In this document: one piece after another, positions 37,971 to 47,779 of the stretch | Layout: every line of letters begins with the position of its first letter | Position numbering within the stretch: the stretch's first letter is position 1 | Assembly (NCBI RefSeq): GCF_005886875.1 | Contig: NZ_PNBY01000010.1 | Coordinates: 58,395-122,394, forward strand | Reading direction: 5' to 3' | Source of the DNA: Pseudoalteromonas aurantia | Lineage (GTDB): Bacteria; Pseudomonadota; Gammaproteobacteria; Enterobacterales; Alteromonadaceae | Length of the DNA: 64,000 bases | Notes under the pieces: model-generated | What the model was told of the DNA's origin: nothing | Database searches by the model: none | The model's input: the letters and a program-made list of their open reading frames with translations, nothing else | Made by a program: the position numbers and the translations under genes

Positions 37971-40035
37971 CTTAATCCACCTTACAACGCAACTGGCAAA
38001 AAACCATCATCGCCAGTTGCTTGTTTTGTGTGGTGACCACGATTGGGCGATTAAACAATACGCGTGCCTCGTTGACACTGGCGCCGAGCAAACGTTAACG
38101 CTATCAACCCATAAACAGTTACAGCACGCCCAATGGCCAGAACATTTGCATGAAATATTAGGCCAAGAGTTTTCGGTTGCACTATATGATGGTTATAGCG
38201 GGATCACACCCAATAAACTGGCTGCGCTCAGCGGAACAGTAAAGGCTGGCGGGTTATTGATACTTATTCTTCCTGAATTGTCAAAACTTGATAACTGGAT
38301 AGACCCCGCAATAAAAACATGGCTTTCGTATGGGTATCAGACTAACACCAGTCTATTTTTAAAGCGCTGGCAAAGACTTATTCCGAGCTTGCCTATCAGT
38401 GTGCTGTCTCAAAAGTATGGTGCCAACCTCAACATACCCGCTTCGCAACACAACCACCAAGACAACGCGTTACAAACACAATGCCGCGTTATATCAACAC
38501 TGCGTGCCCAATTACAACAAGGGTGTACTTCACCCAGCTTACTCAGTGCTGATAGGGGCAGAGGAAAATCTGCAACACTAGGCTTGCTGGTTGCCAGTAT
38601 GCCCGAACAATCATTTATTATTTGTACAATACAATACCGAGCAATAAAAACTGCTTTTAAGCATTTAGCGTTAGAATTAGGTATAGAATATAAAGGATAT
38701 GAAAAGCAATTAGCAAATTTGCACTATGTGCCACCCGATCAAGTATTAACTATGCCGCTAGATGATACAATCGTGCTAGTCGATGAAGCCGCTACCTTAC
38801 CAGTACCCACGTTGGTCGCTATCGAGCAACGCGCTTCACAGTGTATTTTCTCCAGTACTTTGGTGGGCTATGAAGGGAATGGGCGAGGATATACACTCAA
38901 GTTTGCAGATTATTTATCAAAGAAATATACAACCTATACACAACTCTCGCTCACACAGCCACTCAGATACAATCACGGTGATCCTTTAGAATTTGCGATA
39001 AATCGTTTATTTGCCCTAGACAGGCACTTCCAGACCGATGCTATCGCTACATTGAATAGCATTCACTTTACTGAGTTGACAGCTCCACAGCTTGAACGAG
39101 ACGACTCTTTACTACAGCAAACCTTTGCCCTGCTGGTGACAGCGCATTATCAAACTACAGTAAACGACTTTAGACAATTACTTGATAGCCCCAGCCAACG
39201 CCTATTTGCCATAATGCAACAAAGCAATATATTAGGGGTTTGCTTAGTCAATATTGAAGGGCAGTTAGAAGAAGCCATACAAAGTGCTATCATCCAGGGA
39301 ACTCGACGGCCACAAGGGCATTTGCTGCCCCAACAGCTATTTCATGTTCAAGGACAAGCGGCTTTTTTATCCTCTCGATGTGCACGAATTGTCAGAATAG
39401 CCATCGCACCACAGCAACAAAAACGTCAATTAGGCACTCAGCTCCTTAATTATACGGAGCAACAGCTCAGTGAAGCGGTTGACTATTTTGGCAGCAGTTT
39501 TGGCTGCGATCCTCAATTACTCCAATTTTGGCAAAATAGTGGCTATCAGTTAGTTAAATTGGGCTTCAAAAAAGACAAGTCCAGTGGACAATATGCTGCG
39601 ATGGTCATCAAGAGCCAATCGGCTTTGCAGAATCAGCAACAGTCCTTGCAAAACTACTTTGAAAAAACATTTTACTATCAGCTAATGAATCATTATCGTG
39701 ATTTGCCGTGCTCCTTAGTACTCAAAATGATTCTAAAATTTAAAGAAAAACCGCTCTGTGAAGCATTGCTTGCACAGTTTCGTTTTGTCGTGACTAAAAA
39801 TACCAACCTCGAACAGTATTCACCGCTAATCTGGCAAGTGCTCACAACACGCCCCACACTGCTATCAGGCTTACCGCGTATTTCCCAACAGTTAGCTATT
39901 CGTCTATTATTACAAAATAATACTAAGGGATGGGTCCAGCAAACACTGTCGCTGCACTCAAAAAAGCAATTTGATATTGCATTGCAAGCTTTGGTGAAAG
40001 AACTTTATGCACGGATCTCTATTAAAAGCGAGTAA
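37948..40035 (+). CDS. tmcA: tRNA(Met) cytidine acetyltransferase
   Basis: This 695-residue enzyme makes N4-acetylcytidine at the wobble base of elongator tRNA-Met, using acetyl-CoA and ATP. The N-terminal domain precedes an RNA-helicase-like module with Walker A ADRGRGKSATLG and Walker B VLVDEAATLPVPTL. A GNAT acetyltransferase domain follows with VRIAIAPQQQKRQLGTQLL. It is slightly longer than E. coli TmcA. The first 23 bases lie inside uvrD and its last 29 bases overlap the next gene, so the three are probably co-transcribed. Confidence 0.92.
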   Translation: MHVFKPCDLIHLTTQLAKNHHRQLLVLCGDHDWAIKQYACLVDTGAEQTLTLSTHKQLQHAQWPEHLHEILGQEFSVALYDGYSGITPNKLAALSGTVKAGGLLILILPELSKLDNWIDPAIKTWLSYGYQTNTSLFLKRWQRLIPSLPISVLSQKYGANLNIPASQHNHQDNALQTQCRVISTLRAQLQQGCTSPSLLSADRGRGKSATLGLLVASMPEQSFIICTIQYRAIKTAFKHLALELGIEYKGYEKQLANLHYVPPDQVLTMPLDDTIVLVDEAATLPVPTLVAIEQRASQCIFSSTLVGYEGNGRGYTLKFADYLSKKYTTYTQLSLTQPLRYNHGDPLEFAINRLFALDRHFQTDAIATLNSIHFTELTAPQLERDDSLLQQTFALLVTAHYQTTVNDFRQLLDSPSQRLFAIMQQSNILGVCLVNIEGQLEEAIQSAIIQGTRRPQGHLLPQQLFHVQGQAAFLSSRCARIVRIAIAPQQQKRQLGTQLLNYTEQQLSEAVDYFGSSFGCDPQLLQFWQNSGYQLVKLGFKKDKSSGQYAAMVIKSQSALQNQQQSLQNYFEKTFYYQLMNHYRDLPCSLVLKMILKFKEKPLCEALLAQFRFVVTKNTNLEQYSPLIWQVLTTRPTLLSGLPRISQQLAIRLLLQNNTKGWVQQTLSLHSKKQFDIALQALVKELYARISIKSE

Positions 40036-41113
40036 AGTCGCTCTCTGTTATCTGATATTACATACCTATTGTTTCGCACAAGCTCCCTTAGATATTAAGT
40101 TAGGGATGTCTACAGCTTTGAGCGGTCCTGCTCAAGCGATAGGCAGCCAACTCAAAGCAGGTGCAAATATTTATTTTGAGCAGCTTAACCAAAATGGTGG
40201 AATAAAGGGTGCCAAAGTGGACCTTTTGGTATTAGATGATGGGTATGAGCCTCGCCGAACCGTGAATAACACTCGCTACTTTATTTACGAACAAAAAGTC
40301 GATGCTTTATTTAGCTTTATGGGCACCCCAACAATCTCAGCAATACGACCCTTGTTAGAACACAGCCAAACCTCTTTGCTTATGCCATTCTCGGGCGCGG
40401 ACTTTTTACGTAACGACCGTGCAATTAAAGTATTTAATTTAAGAGCGAGTTATTTTGATGAAGCGGCTGAACAAATTAATTACCTAGTCAACGAACGAAA
40501 GCACACCAATATCGCGTTATTTATTCAGGCTGATGAATTTGGGATCACATTAGAAAAAAGCCTGACACAGCTATTAGCAAGTAAAGGCCTTAGCCCATCG
40601 ATTATCACGCGCTTTCGTCGCAATTCTAGCAATGTAGATAAAGCCTTAAGAAAAATAAAAGCGTCACGAGCCACTGCAGTTGCGCTCATTGGTACTTACC
40701 AACCTTTAGCAAAATTTATTAATCGAGCACAATTGAAAGGAGTTAAAGCTGATTACACCAGTGTGTCATTCGCCTCAAGCAATGAACTCCTCGCCCGCAT
40801 AAAATCCTCGCAACTATTGATGATCACTGAAGTCGTCCCTAACCCATTCAAGTGCTCATCACGGTTATGTAACGAGTTTAGAGTACATACCGCAGAGTAC
40901 CCAAATATCAAAATTGATCACGTCCTATTCGAAGGTTATCTTAACGCAGTTGTATTTAGTAAAGCGGCTCAACAATGTCCTGTTAATTTTGATGATCAGT
41001 GCATTCTCGACAAGCTCTCTCTTATGCTAGAGCATGACGCTGATTTACAAGAACTATTTAACCTAGAATCGGGTAAAAAGAAATTGCCAGTTTTCCGCTC
41101 ATATTCGTCATAA
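40007..41113 (+). CDS. orphan branched-chain-type periplasmic binding protein
   Basis: This 368-residue protein has a signal peptide (hydrophobic ALCYLILHTYCFAQA) and a Peripla_BP_6 (LivJ/AmiC-like) domain: IKLGMSTALSGPAQAIGSQL at the start and YFEQLNQNGGIKGAKVDLLV following are typical. No permease or ATPase genes are nearby. Such orphans often act as sensor partners or binding proteins for distant transporters; the ligand is unknown. It overlaps tmcA by 29 bases and precedes a CheW-type gene by 43 bases, so a signalling role is possible but not shown. Confidence 0.8.
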   Translation: MHGSLLKASKVALCYLILHTYCFAQAPLDIKLGMSTALSGPAQAIGSQLKAGANIYFEQLNQNGGIKGAKVDLLVLDDGYEPRRTVNNTRYFIYEQKVDALFSFMGTPTISAIRPLLEHSQTSLLMPFSGADFLRNDRAIKVFNLRASYFDEAAEQINYLVNERKHTNIALFIQADEFGITLEKSLTQLLASKGLSPSIITRFRRNSSNVDKALRKIKASRATAVALIGTYQPLAKFINRAQLKGVKADYTSVSFASSNELLARIKSSQLLMITEVVPNPFKCSSRLCNEFRVHTAEYPNIKIDHVLFEGYLNAVVFSKAAQQCPVNFDDQCILDKLSLMLEHDADLQELFNLESGKKKLPVFRSYSS

Positions 41114-41156
41114 TGTTCTACTCTTAAAAGATAATTATAATTTTTTAGAGGCGAAC

Positions 41157-42005
41157 ATGGATTTAATAAACTTTCGAGTTGGACAAAAAACCATATCTCT
41201 GAAGATATTAGATATTTTGCTCACTGAACGTTATGAAGGGAACCTAACCTCGCTACCTAATGGCAATCCAAGCTTTTTGGGCGTTAAAGATTATATGGGC
41301 GCCCCGACCCCAATTTTTGATTTGGGCCTTATTCTTAATAATCAATCTTCCCATGATATAAATCGTGCACTTATTGATTTATTGATGGAGCATGAGCAAG
41401 AGCAAAAGTCTTGGTTTCAAGCACTAGAGCAAAGTGTAAACAATGGCTCTGTATTTAGCGAAACGAGAGATGCCAAACATTGTGAGTTTGGCAAGTGGCT
41501 TTATCATTTTAAAACTGAAAATGAAGACTTAAAAGCAATATTAGCCCGTTTTGATAAACCACATACCCAATTGCATTCACTACCCGATAAGATTTTAGCA
41601 CTGTATCACGATGATAATGTGGACGAAGCAAAGCGCTTACTCGCAAAAGAAAAATCAACAACCTATATGAAGCTCATCCGCTTATTTGAATCAGCGCGAG
41701 AACAAATATCGTTAGATCATAAACCAATCATCGTGTTTACAACACAAGATGGGCAACAGCCACATATCGGGTTATTAGTGGATCAAGTTGAAGATAACAT
41801 TCACTGTGAAGAGAGTGAAATTAAGTCGTTAAGTGAATTGACGAACGTGGGCTTTGAAATAGATTCACAGACTAAAAAAATGATGCGAGGACTCATTAAA
41901 CGGGGTGAAACACACAGCGTTGTCATTGATCCCAGTGCGATATTTAGACCGGATCACCTTCAAGACTATGAACCAGAAGAAACAGAAAGCTACGGCTTAT
42001 TTTAA
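41157..42005 (+). CDS. CheW-like protein with an inserted CZB zinc-binding domain
   Basis: This 282-residue protein has the two halves of a CheW domain separated by a chemoreceptor zinc-binding (CZB) domain. The first half (about 1-65) includes MDLINFRVGQKTISLKILDI and PTPIFDLGLIL. The insert (about 70-180) shows the CZB pattern: His79, Cys109 in HCEFGKWLY, and His136 and His140 in KPHTQLH. The second half (about 188-265) includes PIIVFTTQDGQQPHIGLLVD and VIDPSAIF. CheW links receptors to CheA; CZB domains sense zinc or oxidants such as hypochlorous acid in other proteins. I infer a coupling protein that senses a chemical directly. Confidence 0.82.
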   Translation: MDLINFRVGQKTISLKILDILLTERYEGNLTSLPNGNPSFLGVKDYMGAPTPIFDLGLILNNQSSHDINRALIDLLMEHEQEQKSWFQALEQSVNNGSVFSETRDAKHCEFGKWLYHFKTENEDLKAILARFDKPHTQLHSLPDKILALYHDDNVDEAKRLLAKEKSTTYMKLIRLFESAREQISLDHKPIIVFTTQDGQQPHIGLLVDQVEDNIHCEESEIKSLSELTNVGFEIDSQTKKMMRGLIKRGETHSVVIDPSAIFRPDHLQDYEPEETESYGLF

Positions 42006-42026
42006 TCTGTAAGTTTTTAGGGCATA

Positions 42027-42056
42027 AAAAAACGCCGCTCTAAGAACGGCGTTTTT
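42027..42056. terminator. bidirectional terminator between the CheW-CZB gene and typA
   Basis: AAAAACGCCG and CGGCGTTTTT enclose a 10-base loop, with A and T runs on either side, so it can work in both directions between the convergent genes. Confidence 0.88.
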
Positions 42057-42073
42057 AACTTATACTGTCTGTA

Positions 42074-43897
42074 TTAGTCTTTAAGTTGACGACCAGCGCG
42101 CTTACGCTCACTTTCTGTCAATAACTTTTTACGAATACGGATATTCTCAGGCGTCACTTCTACTAGCTCATCATCATCGATGAACTCAAGCGCTTGCTCA
42201 AGAGACATTCTGATTGGTGGTACAAGTGTTTGCGCCTCATCTGTACCTGATGCACGAACATTTGTTAGCTGTTTACCTTTAAGAGCGTTAACAGTCAGGT
42301 CGTTATCACGGCTATGAATACCGATAACCATACCTTCATAAACCTCTACACCATGTCCAATAAACAACTTACCACGTTCTTGTAGGTTGAATAACGCGTT
42401 AGTTAGCGCTTTACCTGTTGCATTCGCAATCAATACACCATTCTTACGCTTACCAATAGTACCGCCTTTGTATGGGCCGTAGTGGTCAAACGTGTGGTAC
42501 ATTAAGCCAGAACCTGATGTCAATGTCATAAAGTCAGTTTGGAAACCGATTAAACCACGTGAAGGCATCATGAAGTCCATACGAACACGGCCTTTACCAT
42601 CTGGTGCCATATCCGTCATTTCAGCTTTACGAAGACCAAGCTGCTCCATGATAGAACCTTGGTGCTCATCTTGAACATCGATAGTTACTGTTTCAAACGG
42701 TTCTTCTAACTGACCGTCTACTTCACGAAGAATTACTTCTGGACGCGAAACGGCTAGCTCATAACCTTCACGACGCATGTTTTCAATCAAGATACCTAAG
42801 TGTAATTCACCACGGCCAGATACTCGGAAGCTATCTGGGTTCTCAGTCTCTTCAACACGTAATGCTACGTTGTGAACTAATTCATTTTCAAGGCGCTCTA
42901 AGATGTTACGTGAAGTAACAAACTTACCTTCTTGTCCTGCAAACGGTGAAGTATTTACAGAGAAAGTCATTGTTACAGTCGGCTCATCAACTGACAATGC
43001 TGGTAATGCTTCTACAGCATTTACGTCACAGATAGTGTCAGAAATTTTCAGCTCACCAAGTCCAGTGATTGCAATAATGTCGCCTGCTTGTGCTTCAGCT
43101 GCTTCATGGCGGTCAAGACCTAAGTAACTCATTACTTGACCAACTTTACCATTGCGCGTTGTGCCATCAGCACCCACGATTGTTACTTGCTGATTAGGCT
43201 TAACAGAACCACGCTTAATACGACCTACACCGATAACACCAATGTATGAATTGTAATCTAGCTGAGAGATCTGCATTTGAAAGTCACCCGCTGGATCAGC
43301 ATCTGGCGCTTCAACTTGCTCTACAATCGCTTCAAACATCGGTTGCATGTTATCTGATTTATTATCAAGATCTAGTGTAGCCCAACCATTGATCGCTGAC
43401 GCATAGATAACTTGGAAATCAAGCTGCTCATCAGTCGCACCTAGGTTGTCAAATAAATCAAATACCTGATCCATAACCCAGTCAGGTCGTGCTCCTGGCT
43501 TATCAATCTTGTTGATAACAACGATTGGCTTAAGGCCTAATGCGAATGCTTTTTGCGTTACGAAACGCGTTTGCGGCATTGGACCTTCTTGCGCGTCTAC
43601 TAATAGAAGAACTGAATCTACCATTGAAAGTACACGCTCTACTTCACCACCGAAATCGGCATGACCTGGAGTATCTACGATATTGATGTGGTAATCATTC
43701 CACTCAATCGCAGTATTTTTTGCAAGGATTGTGATACCGCGTTCTTTTTCGATATCATTTGAATCCATTACACGCTCTTCGTTACCGCCGCGTGTTTCTA
43801 GTGTGCCAGATTGCTCTAGCAACTTATCAACTAGGGTTGTTTTACCGTGGTCAACGTGTGCGATAATCGCAATATTTCTTAACTTTTCGATGCTCAT
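42074..43897 (-). CDS. typA: ribosome-associated GTPase TypA/BipA
   Basis: This translational GTPase of about 607 residues aids large-subunit assembly and stress growth. G1 is [11 protein letters not shown]3 [10 protein letters not shown] and G4 NKIDKPGAR; the C-terminal BipA-specific region includes [20 protein letters not shown] and [14 protein letters not shown]. The open frame extends to 43954, but ATG 43897 ([16 protein letters not shown]) fits the family and has GAG 8 bases upstream. It is divergent from glnA, the same arrangement as in E. coli. Confidence 0.96.
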   Translation of the reverse strand: MSIEKLRNIAIIAHVDHGKTTLVDKLLEQSGTLETRGGNEERVMDSNDIEKERGITILAKNTAIEWNDYHINIVDTPGHADFGGEVERVLSMVDSVLLLVDAQEGPMPQTRFVTQKAFALGLKPIVVINKIDKPGARPDWVMDQVFDLFDNLGATDEQLDFQVIYASAINGWATLDLDNKSDNMQPMFEAIVEQVEAPDADPAGDFQMQISQLDYNSYIGVIGVGRIKRGSVKPNQQVTIVGADGTTRNGKVGQVMSYLGLDRHEAAEAQAGDIIAITGLGELKISDTICDVNAVEALPALSVDEPTVTMTFSVNTSPFAGQEGKFVTSRNILERLENELVHNVALRVEETENPDSFRVSGRGELHLGILIENMRREGYELAVSRPEVILREVDGQLEEPFETVTIDVQDEHQGSIMEQLGLRKAEMTDMAPDGKGRVRMDFMMPSRGLIGFQTDFMTLTSGSGLMYHTFDHYGPYKGGTIGKRKNGVLIANATGKALTNALFNLQERGKLFIGHGVEVYEGMVIGIHSRDNDLTVNALKGKQLTNVRASGTDEAQTLVPPIRMSLEQALEFIDDDELVEVTPENIRIRKKLLTESERKRAGRQLKD

Positions 43898-44141
43898 ATT
43901 ATTACTCAGAGAAAGTTGAATCTCAGTGATCCTAGTCGATCTACGCGATTTCACTAAATGTTGGCGCGCCAGAGATGTCCCAATATAGGATTTAAACGGC
44001 GCACATTATCCCTTATTCCGGCCATGGATGAAAGTTTATCCAACATAAATTTTATGACTTTATAAAGTCAGCGTATTTTTTGGTGCCTTTTCAGAGTAAT
44101 AAATTGCACAACAGATAAATCCCACTAAGCTTGTTTCATTA

Positions 44142-44209
44142 TGCACCACACTAGCGCATTCGATTCTAGTGCGCACCATTACGAAACAATTACGCACCAC
44201 CATGGTGCA
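44142..44209 (+). promoter_or_regulatory. two NtrC binding sites upstream of glnA
   Basis: CGCACCACCATGGTGCA (44193-44209) is a near-perfect match to the NtrC enhancer consensus TGCACC-N5-GGTGCA. A second, weaker site TGCACCACACTAGCGCA lies at 44142-44158, and a further half site (GCGCACCAT) lies between. They are about 90-155 bases upstream of the predicted sigma-54 start, the normal enhancer distance. glnA should therefore be activated by NtrC phosphate under nitrogen limitation. Confidence 0.85.
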
Positions 44210-44271
44210 AAACTCAAAAGGAAATATACTGAAATATTTATTTTCCCATATATATCATAAAGTTGGATAAT

Positions 44272-44287
44272 TGGCACAGATCGCGCT
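44272..44287 (+). promoter_or_regulatory. sigma-54 promoter of glnA
   Basis: TGGCACAGATCGCGCT has the essential GG at -24 and GC at -12 with the right 10-base spacing. The -24 element is nearly ideal; the -12 element keeps GC but not TTGCA. Two NtrC sites lie upstream. The wider 453-base gap between typA and glnA holds no gene. Confidence 0.75.
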
Positions 44288-44350
44288 TATAACTTATCAA
44301 TAGCGCATCAATATGCTGCACAAAAATATAACCCACGCGTCGGAGGACAC

Positions 44351-45757
44351 ATGTCACAATCGGTTTTAGATTTTATACAAGAAAATGATGTTAAATTTGT
44401 AGACTTACGCTTTACAGACACTAAAGGCAAAGAGCAGCACGTTTCTATTCCTCATCACCAAGCCGATGAGGACTTCTTCGAAGAAGGTAAAATGTTCGAC
44501 GGTTCATCGATTGCTGGTTGGAAAGGTATTAACGAATCTGACATGGTACTGATGCCAGATGTAGCCTCTGTTAAATTAGACCCATTTGCTGAAGAAACGA
44601 CAATGATTGTACGTTGTGATGTGGTAGAGCCAGCAACATTACAAGGGTATGAGCGAGATCCTCGCTCTGTAGCGAAACGCGCTGAAGAATACATGCGCTC
44701 AACAGGCATTGCTGACACTGTATTGTTTGGTCCAGAGCCTGAATTCTTTGTGTTTGATGATGTAAAATACAAAACTGATATGTCTGGGTCTATGTACAAA
44801 ATCGATTCTAAGCAAGCTGCTTGGAATTCAGATAAAGATTATGAAGGTGGCAACACTGGTCATCGTCCTGGCGTTAAAGGTGGTTATTTCCCCGTTGCAC
44901 CTGTTGATGACTTCCAAGATTGGCGCAGCGCGACGTGTCTAGTACTTGAAGAACTAGGCCAAGTCGTAGAAGCTCACCACCATGAAGTGGCGACTGCTGG
45001 GCAAAACGAAATCGCAACACGCTTTAATACTATGGTATTGAAAGCTGATGAAATTCAAGAAATGAAGTATGTTATTCATAACATGGCGCATTTGTACGGC
45101 AAAACAGCAACCTTCATGCCTAAGCCTGTTGTTGGTGATAATGGTTCAGGTATGCACTGCCACCAATCTCTTGCTAAAGATGGTAAAAACTTATTTGCAG
45201 GCGATAAGTACGGTGGTCTATCTGAAGATGCACTTTACTACATTGGCGGTATCATCAAACATGCAAAAGCAATCAATGCATTTGCTAATGCATCAACCAA
45301 CTCATACAAGCGTTTAGTACCAGGCTTTGAAGCGCCAGTTATGCTGGCATACTCTGCACGTAACCGCTCAGCATCTATTCGTATTCCTGTTGTACCAACT
45401 GAACGCGCACGTCGTATTGAAGTTCGCTTCCCTGACCCAACAGCTAACCCATACCTAGCGTTCTCTGCAATGCTTATGGCAGGCCTTGACGGGATCAAGA
45501 ATAAGATCCACCCTGGTGATGCAATGGATAAAGATTTATACGACCTACCAGCTGAAGAAGCGGCTGAAATTCCAACTGTAGCGGCATCATTTGACGAAGC
45601 ACTGTCAAGCCTAGACGCAGATCGTGAATTCTTAGTACAAGGTGGTGTATTCACTCATGACCTAATTGACGCCTATATTGCGCTTAAGTCACAAGAGGTG
45701 GAAAAACTAAACATGACAACTCATCCTGTTGAGTTTGAAATGTACTACAGCGTTTAA
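44351..45757 (+). CDS. glnA: glutamine synthetase, type I
   Basis: This 468-residue enzyme makes glutamine from glutamate, ammonia and ATP as a dodecamer. [17 protein letters not shown] at the N-terminus, [17 protein letters not shown] (ATP region) and NRSASIRIP are typical of GSI-beta. The adenylylation site Tyr is in [11 protein letters not shown], so control by GlnE is expected in addition to NtrC. The ribosome binding site GGAGGA before ATG is very strong. In many relatives ntrB and ntrC follow; here a terminator and a convergent LytTR regulator follow instead. Confidence 0.98.
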   Translation: MSQSVLDFIQENDVKFVDLRFTDTKGKEQHVSIPHHQADEDFFEEGKMFDGSSIAGWKGINESDMVLMPDVASVKLDPFAEETTMIVRCDVVEPATLQGYERDPRSVAKRAEEYMRSTGIADTVLFGPEPEFFVFDDVKYKTDMSGSMYKIDSKQAAWNSDKDYEGGNTGHRPGVKGGYFPVAPVDDFQDWRSATCLVLEELGQVVEAHHHEVATAGQNEIATRFNTMVLKADEIQEMKYVIHNMAHLYGKTATFMPKPVVGDNGSGMHCHQSLAKDGKNLFAGDKYGGLSEDALYYIGGIIKHAKAINAFANASTNSYKRLVPGFEAPVMLAYSARNRSASIRIPVVPTERARRIEVRFPDPTANPYLAFSAMLMAGLDGIKNKIHPGDAMDKDLYDLPAEEAAEIPTVAASFDEALSSLDADREFLVQGGVFTHDLIDAYIALKSQEVEKLNMTTHPVEFEMYYSV

Positions 45758-45784
45758 TTGCGCTTTTAAATCATATGTGTTCTC

Positions 45785-45808
45785 AAGCCCGCGAAAGCGG
45801 GCTTTTTT
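45785..45808 (+). terminator. glnA terminator
   Basis: AAGCCCGC, GAAA loop, GCGGGCTT, then TTTT: a perfect 8-bp stem with a stable tetraloop 27 bases after the glnA stop. Confidence 0.9.
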
Positions 45809-45948
45809 ATCAATCTGCTCAGCAAGTGATAACCCCCCCCTTCAACATCATGCTATTAATTCAAGTACAAAATAAGCTGCAAGCATATATAACTGTAACG
45901 TAATGGCATTGACAATAGGCGTCTATTATTCAAAGTACTTAACCAATT

Positions 45949-46662
45949 TTATTCAGTAAACGTATTACCATGTAAGCGTTTAAGCTCTTTAGTTTGACGA
46001 CGGCTAACATGGATTTGATCAGATGACTGCATAATCGCAAGCATTGTGGCACCGACCGTCACTTCAAAACGCATGACTTTATCAAGACTAATAATTTCAG
46101 ACCGATTTGCTTTAAAGTATTTATTACTATCTAAATTTTGCTCTAATCGGCTAATTGGCGTACGTAAATAAGATTTACCATAAACGGTATATAGCGCGAT
46201 ATCGTTGCCAACAACTTCAAAGCGCTCAATTTGATCTAAACGTACCATACGTTGTATTTCATCAAACTTTAATAAGAACTGGTGGCTACCTGATAAATAC
46301 ATAGGCTGTCTGCTTGCAAAGTTGCATCGCTCAATTGCTTGCTGTAAACGCTCTAATCGCACAGGCTTTACCAAATAATCAGCCGCTTTTAAGTCAAACG
46401 CTTCGACAGCATATTCAGCATATGCTGTACAAAAGATGAAATTAACATCCCCTCCCAACCTCGCTGCAGCTTCAATACCAGATAAATTAGGCATATGAAT
46501 ATCAAGAAAAATTAAGTCTGGCGCAAGTTTTTCCACGTTATCAAGTAACGCTTGTGCATTGTCAAATTCGGCGATGATCTCAATATTGTCGATGCTTGCG
46601 AGCAACCGCTTTAAATTGACTCTTCCTAATCTTTCATCATCAATAATCACTGTTTTAATCAC
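45949..46662 (-). CDS. LytTR family response regulator
   Basis: This 237-residue protein has a receiver domain (about 1-120) with acidic pair IIDDERLGR, phosphorylated Asp54 in IFLDIHMPNLSG, and Lys in DYLVKPVRLE. A LytTR DNA-binding domain follows (about 135-235), with FLLKFDEIQRMVRL and YFKANRSEIISLDKVMRF. It should activate or repress genes after phosphorylation by the histidine kinase encoded just upstream, with which it overlaps by 8 bases. It is the last gene of the long minus-strand cluster, so it likely regulates that cluster's exporters. Confidence 0.9.
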   Translation of the reverse strand: MIKTVIIDDERLGRVNLKRLLASIDNIEIIAEFDNAQALLDNVEKLAPDLIFLDIHMPNLSGIEAAARLGGDVNFIFCTAYAEYAVEAFDLKAADYLVKPVRLERLQQAIERCNFASRQPMYLSGSHQFLLKFDEIQRMVRLDQIERFEVVGNDIALYTVYGKSYLRTPISRLEQNLDSNKYFKANRSEIISLDKVMRFEVTVGATMLAIMQSSDQIHVSRRQTKELKRLHGNTFTE

Positions 46663-47779
46663 GTTCGAGCTCCAAAATTACAATAAACTGCCCTGCTTGT
46701 TTGTAATAATGTAAATAACCAGAATGCCCATATAACAATTTCAGTCTACGCTTTAAATTTTTTAAGCCAGTGCCCGTACCATAGACTTGAACCTGACGAA
46801 CTATCATATTTTCTATTCTTAGCTGCCAACGATGTTCATTAATAAGCTGCGCTTTCAGCACAACCTCATGAGCATGAGTTCCGCCAATGCCAAACTTTAT
46901 AGCATTCTCGAGTAAAGATAGTAAAGTAAATGTCGGCAACCGGCAGCCCCAACATTCGGGTGCAATTTGCATATTCAGGTTTAATTTTTCTTCAAACCTA
47001 ATTTTTTCTATGTTTACATAGCGCTGAGCAATATCCCACTCCTCTTCTAACGAAGCAATAGGCGTTCTATCGAACTGTAATTGCTCGCGAAAAAGATCCG
47101 ATAGACAGAGTAACATTTCTTCAGCTTGGTACTGATCTTCATGGATCAGCGCTCTAATAGAATTAAATGAATTAAATAAAAAATGAGGGTTGAGTTGATT
47201 GAGTAACAAAGTACTTTGTAATAACTTTAATTGTTCTAGAACCCTTTTTCGGTCCGCATAGGCACACGCCAAGCTATAACAAACACACCACACGATAAAC
47301 ATTATGATGTAATTCGATATAGGTAATATAAACGTAAAAAGCAATTGCTGTAAGTCAGCCGTATTAAAAAATAGGCTAGTATCGACCTGTTGCCATATTG
47401 AAATCATTAATGAATGCCACATTATGCTATGTCCAGTTGTAAGCCCTATTTGCAGTAAAGAAACAAATACAACTAAACCGATACTGGATATAGCACTTAA
47501 TGCAGTTAACGGTTTTTTAAATACATAGACATCAATAAACGGTTTCAAGCATAGATGTGTAAGAAGTAAAAAATGCAAAACGTCAATAGTAGCCAACATC
47601 CATAAACCACCACCTATCACAACAAGCTCATTGCTGTAATAAAAAGCTCCCTGCTGCACCAACCAAATAACTAAACCAATACCAATAAAGCATTGCAATA
47701 CGAAATACTCTTTCGGTGCCTGTATTAATAGCAGAAATTTTCTTATCCTCAGCACAGCGCCTTGGGTAGTTTTATTCAT
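46655..47779 (-). CDS. LytS-type membrane histidine kinase
   Basis: This 374-residue kinase has about four membrane helices in the first 175 residues (for example GIGLVIWLVQQGAFYY and YIIMFIVWCVCYSLACAYA), then the His_kinase domain typical of LytTR partners. The phosphorylated His is in LNQLNPHFLFNSFNS, and the N-box is LLENAIKFGIGG. There is no large sensor domain, so it may sense the membrane or an associated transporter. ATG 47779 overlaps the permease stop by 8 bases; an ATG at 47791 is an alternative. Translational coupling with the MacB-type permease suggests a sensor that monitors its transporter. Confidence 0.88.
   Translation of the reverse strand: MNKTTQGAVLRIRKFLLLIQAPKEYFVLQCFIGIGLVIWLVQQGAFYYSNELVVIGGGLWMLATIDVLHFLLLTHLCLKPFIDVYVFKKPLTALSAISSIGLVVFVSLLQIGLTTGHSIMWHSLMISIWQQVDTSLFFNTADLQQLLFTFILPISNYIIMFIVWCVCYSLACAYADRKRVLEQLKLLQSTLLLNQLNPHFLFNSFNSIRALIHEDQYQAEEMLLCLSDLFREQLQFDRTPIASLEEEWDIAQRYVNIEKIRFEEKLNLNMQIAPECWGCRLPTFTLLSLLENAIKFGIGGTHAHEVVLKAQLINEHRWQLRIENMIVRQVQVYGTGTGLKNLKRRLKLLYGHSGYLHYYKQAGQFIVILELERD

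Noticed and set aside
45829..45840. Run of C residues after glnA as a phase-variable tract
   Set aside because: It is intergenic, past the glnA terminator, with no nearby start codon or promoter it could switch.
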